This document shows, in pieces, positions 49,505 to 59,782 of a DNA stretch of 64,000 nucleotides. The notes under the pieces were generated by a model. The model had not been told where the DNA came from. It made no database searches and worked only from the letters and a program-made list of their open reading frames with translations. Origin of the DNA: Neoechinorhynchus agilis (taxonomy: Eukaryota; Acanthocephala); NCBI GenBank assembly GCA_051530055.1, contig CM121341.1:5208001-5272000 (forward strand). Reading direction: 5' to 3'. A program made the position numbers and the translations under genes. The first letter of the stretch is position 1. The number at the start of each line of letters is the position of its first letter.

Positions 49505-51520
49505 TCATCGCCTTTTGATTACAATCTTTCCCTCCTCATCGTTGTCGCTCAAAAGCGAAATCCAATCGTCTTCGTCGGTAGCGTTTTCAATATTCGCCGT
49601 TTCTTGCTCCGTAGAGTCCGTTATTGGTGACGAATCCTTTTTAATATTTTCCCCATCTTCAAGTTCGAGAGTTGCGGGGCTTTCTCGAATCGTCGAGGTT
49701 TCCTTTATTGGCGACGAATCCTCATTGATATTTTCCCCATCTTCAAGTCCGAGAGTTGCGGGGGTTTCTCGATTCGTCGAAGTTTTTGTTTCCTTTATTG
49801 GTGAAGAATCCTTGTTAATATTTTCCCCATCTTCAAGTTCGAGAGTTGCGGGGCTTTCTGGATTCGTTGAAGTTTCCTTTATGGGTGACGAATCCTTTTT
49901 AATATTTTCCCCATCTTCAAGTCCGAGAATTGCGGGGCTTTCTGGATTCGTTGAAGTTTCCTTTATGGGTGACGAATCCTTTTTAATATTTTCCCCATCT
50001 TCAAGTCCGAGAATTGCTGGGCTTTCTGGATTCGTTGAAGTTTCCTTTATGGGTGACGAATCCTTTTTAATATTTTCCCCATCTTCAAGTCCGAGAGTTG
50101 CAGGGCTTTCTCGATTCATTGAAGTTTCTTTTGTTGGTGACGAATCCTTTTTAATATTTTCCCCATCTTCAAGTCCGAGAGTTGCGGGGCTTTCTCGAAT
50201 CGTCGAGGTTTCCTTTATTGGCGACGAATCCTCATTGATATTTTCCCCATCTTCAAGTTCGAGAGTTGCGGGGCTTTCGGGATTCGTTGAAGTTTCCTTT
50301 ATTGGTGACGAATCTTTTTTAATATTTTCCCCATCTTCAAGTCCGAAAGTTGCGAGGCTTTCTGGATTCGTAGAAGTTTTTGTTTCCTTTATTGGTGAGG
50401 AAACCTCATTGATATTTTGCTCATATTCGGGTCGAAGCGATGCGGGGATTTCTCGATTCGTCAAAGTTTCCGTTTCCGTTGTTATTGACGACTCCACGTT
50501 GATATTTTTCCGATTATCAAGTGGAACATTGTCCGCAGTCATTAGGCGATGGCAACAACGGCATACTTTAAACGGAGTGCGATTGACTTGTGGCTTTGGT
50601 GGTGCCTTCCCCTTCCTAATTATTGGACGGTCACATGATTTACATCGAAGTGATTTTAGTTTGCATTGATCACTTGGGTTAAGCTCGCGTTGTTTATTGT
50701 CGACACTGCGAGAATTATTTTTCAAATTCATGTTAATTTCCTCCTTTCTTTTTGTGATCGGCCGATTGCAGCATTTGCACCTTTTTTGATTAATGGTTTT
50801 ATTGCTGCTCTGATTGGAACGTTCTGTATTCAGATTCTGAATTTCATTTTGAGCGGCCGACTGTGTTTGAAGATCGGAGGGAGAATTAACCTGCAACGAT
50901 TGAAGTCGTTCCGTAACATAATTCAGATTTATATCCAGAATATTTTCCGGGTTTCGCGGCACCGTAGCTTCGAGGATGTCTCTTGTATCAGGTCGATGGT
51001 CGACATTGCGGATTTCACTATTGAATACCGCATTTTGTTCCGCGTTGGCGTCAAGGCGACGACTGTTTATGAATCTGAGCGGAGGAAAAATTATTCGCTC
51101 GGTCGTATTAAGTTGATTATTGAGGCTCCTCCTATTTTCATGTCCATAATTTGGATTATTTGAATGATGAAAATCTTGGAAGGAAGCTCTGGATCTCGTA
51201 AATGGACTCCTTGGCTCAAAGCTGGGACGGAAGCGAGATAAATGCACAGTTTCGGCTCCTGCCATTGAAACCGAATTATTCGCTCGATTTTGTCCTCGAA
51301 ATACACTATTCCGTTCAGGACTTCTTAGCGAATTGTAATTGCGTGTTGCCCCATCCGTAGTAAATTGTTGATTTCTTCGCACCGAATTACCGGTTGGAGG
51401 ATAATCATCTCTCCGCGCTACTGTTCGCCGAGTCCATGGACCGTCTCGATTTTGTACTCGTGGAGTGTAATATTCATTACGATCCCCGTTGTAGCGAACG
51501 TTTCGTCTTCTGTCTGTCAT
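49505..51520 (-). CDS. Unrecognised 671-residue protein with Cys-rich modules and ten tandem repeats, copy 2
   Basis: Same gene as 39656-41671, open along its whole length, with the only residue difference at KRKEEIN. All ten tandem repeats and the three Cys modules agree residue for residue with copy 1. For a tandem repeat array, which changes length easily, this points to very recent duplication or ongoing conversion. The start is placed at the ATG at 51520 after the same TTCTTTAG tract. Both copies keep about 1 kb of identical upstream sequence, so both could be expressed. Confidence 0.7.
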   Translation of the reverse strand: MTDRRRNVRYNGDRNEYYTPRVQNRDGPWTRRTVARRDDYPPTGNSVRRNQQFTTDGATRNYNSLRSPERNSVFRGQNRANNSVSMAGAETVHLSRFRPSFEPRSPFTRSRASFQDFHHSNNPNYGHENRRSLNNQLNTTERIIFPPLRFINSRRLDANAEQNAVFNSEIRNVDHRPDTRDILEATVPRNPENILDINLNYVTERLQSLQVNSPSDLQTQSAAQNEIQNLNTERSNQSSNKTINQKRCKCCNRPITKRKEEINMNLKNNSRSVDNKQRELNPSDQCKLKSLRCKSCDRPIIRKGKAPPKPQVNRTPFKVCRCCHRLMTADNVPLDNRKNINVESSITTETETLTNREIPASLRPEYEQNINEVSSPIKETKTSTNPESLATFGLEDGENIKKDSSPIKETSTNPESPATLELEDGENINEDSSPIKETSTIRESPATLGLEDGENIKKDSSPTKETSMNRESPATLGLEDGENIKKDSSPIKETSTNPESPAILGLEDGENIKKDSSPIKETSTNPESPAILGLEDGENIKKDSSPIKETSTNPESPATLELEDGENINKDSSPIKETKTSTNRETPATLGLEDGENINEDSSPIKETSTIRESPATLELEDGENIKKDSSPITDSTEQETANIENATDEDDWISLLSDNDEEGKIVIKRR

Positions 51521-51649
51521 TTCTAAAGAACGAAAAAAAGTTAAAATTAAGAAATTCTTAATGCTGGCTAATTTTTTCAGAATTGCTCGAACCCTAATTA
51601 GTGCAGATACGCACCACCAATTAATCAAATTATTCTTAATTAAGGCCAA

Positions 51650-52659
51650 GTAAATAAATATCCTTGCTTTTTCTACTAAGAAGCCATCATTTTTAATTGA
51701 TTTTACGCGTTAACGCCCATGTTTTTGTTGCTACTTCCGGAAACAATTTTCCGGTTGCGTGAGAAAATAAAGCGAAGTAGATTAATCCTGGTCTCAAGAA
51801 TTAAAAGTTTAAGGAGACGTAGCAACAATTTGCTATAACTATTTTAAACATGAAAACGATAAAGACGCTCCTGATAAAAATACAAAAGTTACTAGAGATT
51901 TTTGGGCATTTTAATAGTTCCCTTCAAAATTAAGCATTTTCGGAGGACGATCACTTTGGTGATGCCCCTAAACTGATATCAGCACATAGTTTACTTATAA
52001 CATTGAAGGAAAACTCATAGTTTTGTCCTTGTTCAATCAATTCATTTCTGCTAAAAATTGAAGGTTTTATACTTACTTTTTAAAGTAGTTTCAAGATGGA
52101 CTGAAGTAGCTTTTAAATTTAGAAGTTTGTATTAAAGTCGAAGTAGACAGATTCAAAGTTGCTCGTCTTTAGGTTTCGATCGTCTGATGTAGAATACTAA
52201 TCGTTTGCCTGGAGAATCAATAAGTTATCTGTCAAGCGTTGAAATCGATGTTAGCTACTTGTTGCCTTTACAATAAGCTAGAAACCGAATCTACGCTTTG
52301 GTGCATTTACAGCGTTACTATTGAATGCAGCCAATCAGCATGGAAGCCTTAATTAAATTTATGATTCTAACCAATGAGCGAGCATGCGCTTCAACTATAA
52401 AGACCTTACTTTTATGTTGCCGACCTGAATCCGACGAGGTTCGAAACGTCTTTAATAAATACTCATTTACCGGGTGTGGACCCAAACAATAATTCTAACA
52501 AAAGGAAATCTTTAAATGATAAGGACAGCGCATGATCAAAGCCATTTTTAAGTATTTTAATTAAACAGTGAAATTTTTAAGCATGCGACGAAGTCTAAAA
52601 AGTAACAAGTGATTTAAATCTAAAAGCATCAATTTGTTACGTATATTTATTTGAGTTTT
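51650..52659. other. Gene-free part of the duplication, copy 2
   Basis: Same 1 kb as 41801-42810; nothing recognised beyond the probable upstream region of the 671-residue protein. Confidence 0.5.
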
Positions 52660-55095
52660 GCTTTGCGCCAAAGCATTTACGGGATTGCTCAACGATTGCC
52701 TCCAAAAGAACTGCACGCCACCATGGACACGGGTCTTCGCATTCCCGCGCTTAGTCCTTTGCACCAGTGATGATTCTGGGGTGTTTGACATCAACAATCG
52801 AAGAAAGGATGGCCTCCTTCGAATAGACATTTAACAATTTCGAGATGAAATTTCACGAGGTTCGTAAGGGACGCACGAAGGAAGGATTTCGCTGCCGTTT
52901 TTCAAAGCGATCCCTGACAGAACGTGTTTCTTCGAAGCTTGCGGGCTGAGGTGTTGGAGGTGGGGCTGTTCGGTTATTGTCATCCTCCGACAGTTTTGCA
53001 CAAGGAAACAACGCGACACAACAAATACTCCGGTCAAAACATCGATACAGTAGTGGCAGTTTTGAAATTCCACCGCCTCCCATACAAGACAGAACATTTA
53101 CTCAAATTCCAGAGTTAAAAAGGCCACCTCATCTTTTGCAAATGGTTCGGGTCACGGGCTTGACGGGTTAAGACCTCAGCACCTAAAGGACTTTACAACT
53201 GGTGAAGCAGCTCTCCCTCTAGAAAGGTCGCTTTTTCGGTTAGTAGACCGCCTGACTGGAGAGGACCTGAATTCCGTTTGCAAAAGATATATTCTTCGGA
53301 GCATCATTATGTGCCCTCACAAAAAAAGAAGGTGCGATTCGTCCCATCGCCGTGTCTTCGACAATACGAGGACTTGCAGGAAAAATTCTCTGTAAACGTA
53401 TTACAGAGAAAACCGGGCAGCAACTTCGTCCAGTCAAACTGGGCTGCTGCACATCCTGCGGGGCGGAAGCTATTGTATACTCGCTCCGAAACTCTACTAC
53501 GAGGAGTTCAGAGCCGTGCGTGATTCCTAAGTGTGATTTTCAGGATGCCTTTAACTCTCTCAATAGAGAAATCATGTTTTGCGCTATTAGGGATCACGCA
53601 CCAGAAGCCTTCCAGCATTTTCTCAATGCCTACGGGACCGCGACTCCTTTGCTTTTCGAAGACCACCTCATTTGGTCCGAAATAGGAGTGCAGCAAGGAG
53701 ATCTTCTCGGTCCAATCACATTTTCACTAACAGTAAATCCAATAGCGCACTCTCTCCATTCCAGCTTCAACGCTTGGTACTTGGATGGCGCTACACTCGG
53801 AGGTGATCCCTCCGTTGTACTGCGCGATTTGGAGACGCTGATTAGGGAGACCTCGAGAATGGGCATTGAGCTCAATGCTGGAAAGTGTGAGTTCCTAGTA
53901 TTAAATATTGAAGACGCCGCCAAAGTCAAGGAGCTAATGGATGGGCTCGAGGCCATAGCTCCAGGTCTGAAACTCGAGACTCCAGAGCAACTCAGCCTTC
54001 TGGGTAGTTGCATCTTTGATTCAAATGTGGAAGCTGAAATCAGCCGTATCATTCCGAAACTATCGCTGCTGTGCGATAGAATGAGCGCTCTTTCGGCTCA
54101 CGAAGCGTTATTTCTGATAAAGAACGCACTCTTTATTCTAAAATTGTTAACAACATTCTTCAAACATAAGGAAGGATTGACCTCGAGCTAATTTTAAATG
54201 TTCAGCGCTCAGATGAGACGTGGCCACAAGCTTCATTGCCTGTGTCGTCCGTTGCCTTGCCGGCCTTTCTTGGATCGTATGAGGGGAATAAGCCGATAGC
54301 GAAGATAATTCCGAGGGGAAAGTTTTGTCTTGACCGGGATTTCGTGGTGGCGGTTGAGGAACGGTGCCAGCAGACAGGAGCTAACCATGTTCCCGTGAAT
54401 GGCCTCAGACAGTCGATCTGGTACAGAACTCTCGTCGCAAGAGTTCACAGCTCTCTACTTTCAGGTTCCCGCGATGGGGTTGTCCGAGCTATATTGTTGG
54501 CAGTTTCGACACGAGAATCGGGGGCGAGGTTGGAGGCTGTTCCTCTGGCATCTGTGGGAACTCTTCTCATTGATGAGGTAACGAGGATCGCAGTTTCCCC
54601 AGGACTTATCGCTGTCGATGTAGGTCTTTGGTTGATGCTTTCGGTCGACACGGTCTCGTTGGCCAAAAGTCAGGAGGAAGGTTCTCACGCCATTCTGAGA
54701 TCAATTCTTCGGGCGTTGAGAACGGCGAACTTCCGCAACATCTTGGAAGCCGCCCATCTTTGTCGACTAGACACTCGTCGACCTGACGGAATTTCGGTCT
54801 TTTCGTGGCGGGAGGGCAGATGCCTTCTCTGGGACGCCAGAGGAAGGTACGAAAACATAGAGATTTAGCGAGGGCCCATTATTTTGTCCCCTTCGGAGTA
54901 GAGACGCATGGAGCGCTTGGCAGCTCGGCACTCTGCTCCAGGATCTCTCGAAGAAATTGAGAGAAACGACCGGCAATGCTCGAGCAAATGTATTCCTGCG
55001 ACAAAATATCTCGCAGTACAACGGGGCAATGCTACTTGCGTGATAGCGACAGCCGAGCAAGGAGAAAAGCTAAGAATTTGCGGACGGTGGTCACT
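52660..55095 (+). mobile_element. LINE-2: non-LTR retrotransposon, longest copy (dead)
   Basis: From left to right: linker with SSSDSFAQ, GLDGLRPQHLKDF (about 53150), RT core with AFNSLNREIMFCAIRDHAPE (about 53550), GVQQGDLLGPITFSLTVNPI (about 53690), and WYLDGATLGGDPSVVLRDLE (about 53780), then GIELNAGKCEFLV. A C-terminal part follows (ALPAFLGSYEGN, ALRTANFRNILEAAHLCRLD, a WREGRCLLWDA block and LAVQRGNATCVIAT). This is the order of a reverse-transcriptase ORF widespread in invertebrates. The catalytic YxDD pair reads YLDG, so the second aspartate is missing, and at least two frame changes separate the parts. The copy cannot be active. Its first 620 bp lie in the segmental duplication. Confidence 0.8.
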
Positions 55096-55680
55096 GCATC
55101 AGATTGTCAGTTTGTTTCTTCGTCAAATATCCCATAATAGAAAAGTTTATTTAGGCTACGGATCGTTTGAACTCCATACAAATTACTCGACATGCAAAAA
55201 AAAGCATCCAATCAAATGCAGCCTTGGCCGCAAGTAAAGTTGAGAGCAAATGCGTGAATTGGGCCGATCCTTCGATAGTGCGAACAACAATTACGAAAGA
55301 AATTAACATCGCATTTCCAAAATAATTGCTGTCCATCCAAGGGCAAATTCCCCATTATTTGATTTGTCGCATTCCATTGTTTATGTGGCGTCTCTCAATT
55401 AGACATTTATTTGATCGAATTTTCGAGATTCGCCGGTCTCCTCCTCAGGTGTCGTCAACATTTAAAACACAAACAAGCGCTCGCTCAACATCAATTTACG
55501 TTTTGATTCAGAATCCCGGGTCTGTCGTGCCCGTTCTCGAAAATTCGATCAAATAAATGTCTGGGTGAGAGACGTCACCAAAAACAATCATACTGTCCAC
55601 CCAAAGCAACAACTTGACTTTGCATGTCTTTCGATGATTCAAAATCGCCGACGAATGCTCAAATCGACTGCAGGCTTCAA
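55096..55680. other. Unassigned sequence upstream of S27a
   Basis: Beyond the end of LINE-2 only short frames are present. A pair of related tracts, CTATTTGATCGAATTTTCGA-like at about 55400 and CTCGAAAATTCGATCAAATA at about 55540, form an inverted repeat of about 20 bp whose arms are about 130 bp apart. No gene is called. Confidence 0.4.
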
Positions 55681-55808
55681 TGTTTTATCACTTTATACTT
55701 TTGCGTGTAACAGTGACACGCCTTAGGCCGCACCTCAAGTTCGATTCTTCTGTGTCTCGTCGAATATTCTTTTACCTTTTTGTTTTCATTGCAGACGCTA
55801 AGAGCGAG

Positions 55809-56267
55809 ATGACTTTCCGTTCCGTTCGCGTGGTGGATCCCACCGGTCGTTGTCACGTTCTAAATGTTTCCAGTTCTGCTGATGAGCTAAAACGTCGTCT
55901 ACCGTCGCCCTTCTCCACTAATCCGGATGACTTTTATTTCGTTGAACCGAATACGGACGACGCCTCGGTTCTTCATTTGGTTCCAAAGGTTAGCGGAGGT
56001 GCTAAAAAGCGAAAGAAGAAGCAATATTCAACTCCAAAGAAAACTAAGCATAAGCACAAGAAAGTTAAACTCGCGGTTCTAAAGTACTATGAAGTTAAGG
56101 ACGGAAAAGTCGTGAGATTGAGGAGGGAGTGTACCAGTGCGTCCTGTGGTGCCGGCGTTTTCATGGCCAATCATTTTGATCGGCAATATTGTGGAAAGTG
56201 TACGCTGACCTATATGCTCGATACTGGAAAAGCAATCAGTGGGAAAAAAGAGACGTCCGAAGCTTGA
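55809..56267 (+). CDS. Ubiquitin-like/ribosomal protein S27a fusion (UBL-1 type)
   Basis: The protein has 152 residues. From about residue 72 it is ribosomal protein eS31 (S27a): [55 protein letters not shown] and [14 protein letters not shown], with the C-x4-C-x14-C-x2-C zinc ribbon. The first 70 residues occupy the place of ubiquitin but are strongly altered ([20 protein letters not shown]): the K48/K63 context and the LRLRGG end are lost, and only a GG directly before AKKRKKK remains. In C. elegans the homologue UBL-1 also has a ubiquitin-like, non-ubiquitin leader. The ATG lies 13 bases after a TTTCATTGCAG acceptor, so the 5-prime UTR is probably spliced. AATAAA follows shortly after the stop (56279). 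It is part of the small ribosomal subunit. Confidence 0.9.
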   Translation: MTFRSVRVVDPTGRCHVLNVSSSADELKRRLPSPFSTNPDDFYFVEPNTDDASVLHLVPKVSGGAKKRKKKQYSTPKKTKHKHKKVKLAVLKYYEVKDGKVVRLRRECTSASCGAGVFMANHFDRQYCGKCTLTYMLDTGKAISGKKETSEA

Positions 56268-56284
56268 TTTTCTAGTAGAGAAAT

Positions 56285-57264
56285 AAAATCAGGGTTTTTT
56301 GAGGTTTAGAAATTCCTTGGTTTTGTTATCGTAGGAATTTTCATCTAGCTTAAAAATGGGGAAAAATTAGTTTGGTCGCTAAATATTGATCATTTGATAA
56401 AAGTGGGACTTTGAGGGCCTTTTCCGCTACGATTGCAGGACGGAAGTTGTCAACGGTGATGTAAAGAATCAAGGCGATCCCGAAACCCGTCAATTGCTCA
56501 CCAACTTCTCAACTTGAAGTTTTTCCATGGACTTTGTGGATTGCCAAAATCAAGAAAATTGGTGTGATATATTGATTCTATCGAAATTCTTCAACTTTAT
56601 CATCCCGAAGGATTTTTTCTTGATGATGAATGCAATCCATCAAATTGTATTGATTTTCGTTGAATATCATAATCGGGAATTCCCTTCTAGATAGTTAACA
56701 TTGAACACTCCCATCTCAAAGAACTTGCCGTTTTCACTTGCCACAATCATGTTGCTCATTGCCCTCAGAATATCCGCGGAACTAAAAGCTGTAACTGGTT
56801 GTTTTCTGGCGCGAACAAACTAACATGATTTTATTTTTCAAATCCGAAACCTGCGAAACAACCTTCTAATAAACGCGTACGAAATTATGCCTCCGAAATA
56901 TGGGATTTTTAATATAAACTCATTTTAATTTTTTTACGCCAAACGGCACAAAAAATCATCTGATTAGCTTGTATTCTTCGAATTTCAAGGAAGAAGATTG
57001 TCAATTCGTCTCTACAACAATAATCGCCTTCAGAAGCACATTCAAGAGGAAAAGTAAAACTAGATTTCTACAGAATTCACTGTGAACGGTGTGATCGAGT
57101 GTTGATCGGACAAACGATGCAGGGCATTCAGCCGAATCGATCACTCCTCTGCCATTTCCAATCACCAAGATACTTTTCAACATCGTACTGATTTTGGACG
57201 AACTTATTTTGTTAAAATAGAGCAAAACTTAAAAAGACGTCTTGAGGCGTTACCGGTTAGCGAC
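56285..57264. other. Gene-free interval, possible decayed gene on the minus strand
   Basis: A minus-strand stretch around 56640-56810 reads SSADILRAMSNMIVASENGK and EMGVFNVNYLEGNS, which looks like protein-coding sequence, but it has no extended frame and I do not recognise it. The rest (56285-56600, 56850-57264) is AT-rich without visible features. Confidence 0.35.
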
Positions 57265-58290
57265 GTGTTAGAAGTCAAAATGAAAAACGTGGGGTTCTAC
57301 GGTCGCCGAGCTTCCATAAAAGAGCATCTAAAATTTGCACAACTGACTTTCCCCATCTCACCGAATGCCTTGATGCTATTTTCATTAAACAATCAAAACG
57401 CCTCTCAACCCTTGAACCATAATTTCTATCATATATCGCCTACTTTTCTCATGAGCACAACACTCATAATCCTAATTCGTTTCATCTTCCCTCCCTTTTT
57501 CCATGCTGCCCAATCTTCTCTCGGATATCAGAACTTGAAATGATTCTAAGGAAAGACCAACTTTACAAGCTCTCTTGTAAACAATAACCACCAATTCCTT
57601 CCAATCCAACCGGATATTCTCAATCGAACGGACACATCCTCATCCGAACGAACCGTCCCCGACTGGATAGTTCCTACCCGAATTCTCAATCGAACGGACA
57701 CATCCTCATCCGAACGAACCGTCCCCGACTGGATAGTTCCTACCCGAATGGACCTTCCAACTCAACCGGATATTCTCAATCGAACGGACACATCCTCATC
57801 CGAACGAACCGTCCCCGACTGGATAGTTCCTACCCGAATTCTCAATCGAACGGACACATCCTCATCCGAACGAACCGTCCCCGACTGGATAGTTCCTACC
57901 CGAATGGACCTTCGAACTCAACCGGATATTCTCAATCGAACGGACACATCCTCATCCGAACGAACCGTCCCCGACTGGATAGTTCCTACCCGAATTCTCA
58001 ATCGAACGGACACATCCTCATCCGAACGAACCGTCCCCGACTGGATAGTTCCTACCCGAATTCTCAATCGAACGGACACATCCTCATCCGAACGAACCGT
58101 CCCCGACTGGATAGTTCCTACCCGAATGGACCTTCCAACTCAACCGGATATTCTCAATCGAACGGAAATCCCTCAACTGGATATTCCCATCCTTATGGAT
58201 ACGCTTTTCTTTTTTGAACAATTGTGAACTTGGATGCATATGAGGATCCAAAGGTACATGGGTCCTCTAATTCGTTCTTTGAGTTTTCAA
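57265..58290 (+). mobile_element. LINE-1 3-prime end with an internal minisatellite
   Basis: The part up to 57590 matches 48070-48250 of the long LINE-1 copy (ACAACACTCATAATCCTAAT and TCTTCTCTCGGATATCAGAA). The part after 58230 has the family end tract ATATGAGGATCCAAAGGTAC. Between them, where the long copy has a short unique tract, this copy carries the 66-bp tandem array. The fragment is 5-prime truncated and has no coding role. Confidence 0.7.
57612..58190. repeat. 66-bp minisatellite inside the LINE-1 3-prime UTR
   Basis: Seven units of 66 bp (ATTCTCAATCGAACGGACAC to GGATAGTTCCTACCCGA) are almost identical. After some units a 24-bp spacer of the type ATGGACCTTCCAACTCAACC is inserted, giving a higher-order pattern of units with and without spacer. 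An eighth, degenerate unit ends the array at about 58150-58190. Because 66 and 24 are multiples of three, the array stays open as a 159-codon frame (57748-58227), which is not evidence of a gene. Confidence 0.9.
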
Positions 58291-58395
58291 CACCTTTCGG
58301 GGTTGATCGGGGGAAATATGTTTACCACAATTCGATTATTCCTAATAAGGATTTAAAAAATTCTATTATTCCGCTACAATTAATCACATTCAACC

Positions 58396-59280
58396 TCATA
58401 GGCGGCACATCTCTTTCGCCTTCTTGTGAGCACTACGCACCATAAAGACAGCCTTATCCTTGTGCCAAAAGTATGCTGAGATGGCACACACAGCACTGAT
58501 TGCCATTAACGGGATTAACAGTTTTCTGACTCCCTTGGCTAATTTTGACTTGGATTGTCCATGAACAATCAGCTCGCGGCTTCCAACGCTTCGAAATTCA
58601 CGAGTAAGCAATTTTTTAGACCTTGGTGTTAACGAAATGCTTCTAAGCTTTGAATGCTCAACCGTGCTGCTGCTGCTGTTTCGCCGCCCACTGATTGACG
58701 AACTGCGTCTTTCACTCTTCTTTGGTGTCCGTCCTTTCTCATTTTTGGTCTGAGTTCGTCTAATTGACCTTTGTCTTCTCCTCGGACTACGACTTGAATC
58801 TCCATTAAATGATCTTATTTTTGAGCTATTTAGTGGACTTCTTTTTCTACTGGCTAATAATGTCATTCTCTTTGGGCTCGTCTTTACTTGAGTTCTTAAA
58901 CTTTTTCGACCTTGTTTTCTACTTGGCGAAATCGAGCGCTTTGGACTCACACTTCTAGATTTTATTCTACGCCGAGGCGTTGACGATCGTTGAACTGTTT
59001 TTCTCTTTTTAGAGAGACTGTATCTTTTCGAGGGACTTCTCGATAGTGATCTTTTTGCCGATATCATAATCGTACGACTTCTTGCAGTCCTACGACCAGT
59101 ACTGGGTTGTTCAATGGTGCTAGTCTTCTTTATACTCAAAGACCTAGACGTCCTTTTTGTTTTGGTTCCGTTTAACAGTTCGATTGGAGGTTTATTCCGA
59201 TTAGTTTCCGTTTTCTTGTTCCTAATACGACTGGATCGTCTTACCGTTGCTGCCTGATTTGACGAATTTTGTTTAGCCAT
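58396..59280 (-). CDS. Basic Ser/Arg-rich protein with one C-terminal membrane helix
   Basis: I do not recognise a family for this 294-residue protein. It starts MAKQNSSNQAATVRRSSRIR and is dominated by S/R/K with many RSxSP and SPKR motifs (SRSVSPKRSISPSRKQGRKS), so it is likely phosphorylated and nuclear. One strong hydrophobic helix lies at about residues 252-274 (LLIPLMAISAVCAISAYFWH), followed by a 20-residue basic tail, a tail-anchor-like layout. An RS-rich nucleoplasmic part plus a membrane anchor is reminiscent of inner nuclear membrane proteins such as LBR (which has eight helices) and the emerin-like gene at 6267. That location is inference. One exon; the ATG at 59280 is the first after an upstream stop. 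Confidence 0.6.
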   Translation of the reverse strand: MAKQNSSNQAATVRRSSRIRNKKTETNRNKPPIELLNGTKTKRTSRSLSIKKTSTIEQPSTGRRTARSRTIMISAKRSLSRSPSKRYSLSKKRKTVQRSSTPRRRIKSRSVSPKRSISPSRKQGRKSLRTQVKTSPKRMTLLASRKRSPLNSSKIRSFNGDSSRSPRRRQRSIRRTQTKNEKGRTPKKSERRSSSISGRRNSSSSTVEHSKLRSISLTPRSKKLLTREFRSVGSRELIVHGQSKSKLAKGVRKLLIPLMAISAVCAISAYFWHKDKAVFMVRSAHKKAKEMCRL

Positions 59281-59782
59281 GTCTAAAACGGTCCTGATTC
59301 AGACTTGGAATGTGATCTATGAACAAAAACAACAACAACAACAAGAGACTAACACACTCCGAAATGGTCGAAAAATCATTGAACACCGGACTCGTTGTAC
59401 GCTATCACGTGGATGCCGGCGTCATTTGTGTTTTAAACACACACACACACGTCGTTGAGCATGATCAATAATTGTATTTTACCACGTGATCCAGATCGAT
59501 GTGGAGATTAACCCTCTATTCCAATTTTGCAATAATGATTCTACGAGAGTGAAAGAGGACAAAACACGAATCCGTTCGCTCATTCGTGTGGTTTTTGAAC
59601 TCGGTTGGACGATGAAACTCTTCGAAAAGCCTTCACTGATGCTTTTAACCTACAAAGGATCGGACACATCGGTCACCGAATAAAAGATCAATTTAAAGCG
59701 GATAATTATGGCGCCCTAGGAGAATCGGGGCTGAAACGAGCGAGATCGGAATGTAAGGAAAAATCTCAATTTCTAACAAGGA
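59281..59782. other. Intergenic with short microsatellites
   Basis: It holds a (CAA)n tract at about 59323-59342 and an (AC)n tract at about 59437-59449, both short. Plus-strand frames of 65 and 82 codons (59486-59853) partly overlap the next gene on the other strand and are not supported. It is probably the upstream region of the gene at 58396. Confidence 0.6.

Larger units (their letters stand above)
48800..53281. repeat. Segmental duplication, copy 2 (4.48 kb)
   Basis: Direct copy of 38951-43431. Its right end lies inside a LINE-2 that continues without interruption to about 55.1 kb, so this copy keeps the original right flank and copy 1 is probably the derived one. The left part includes the LINE-1 3-prime remnant at about 49345-49410. 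Confidence 0.93.

Noticed and set aside
57748-58227. 159-codon repetitive frame
   Set aside because: It lies in a LINE 3-prime UTR minisatellite whose units are multiples of three; no start or homologue supports it.
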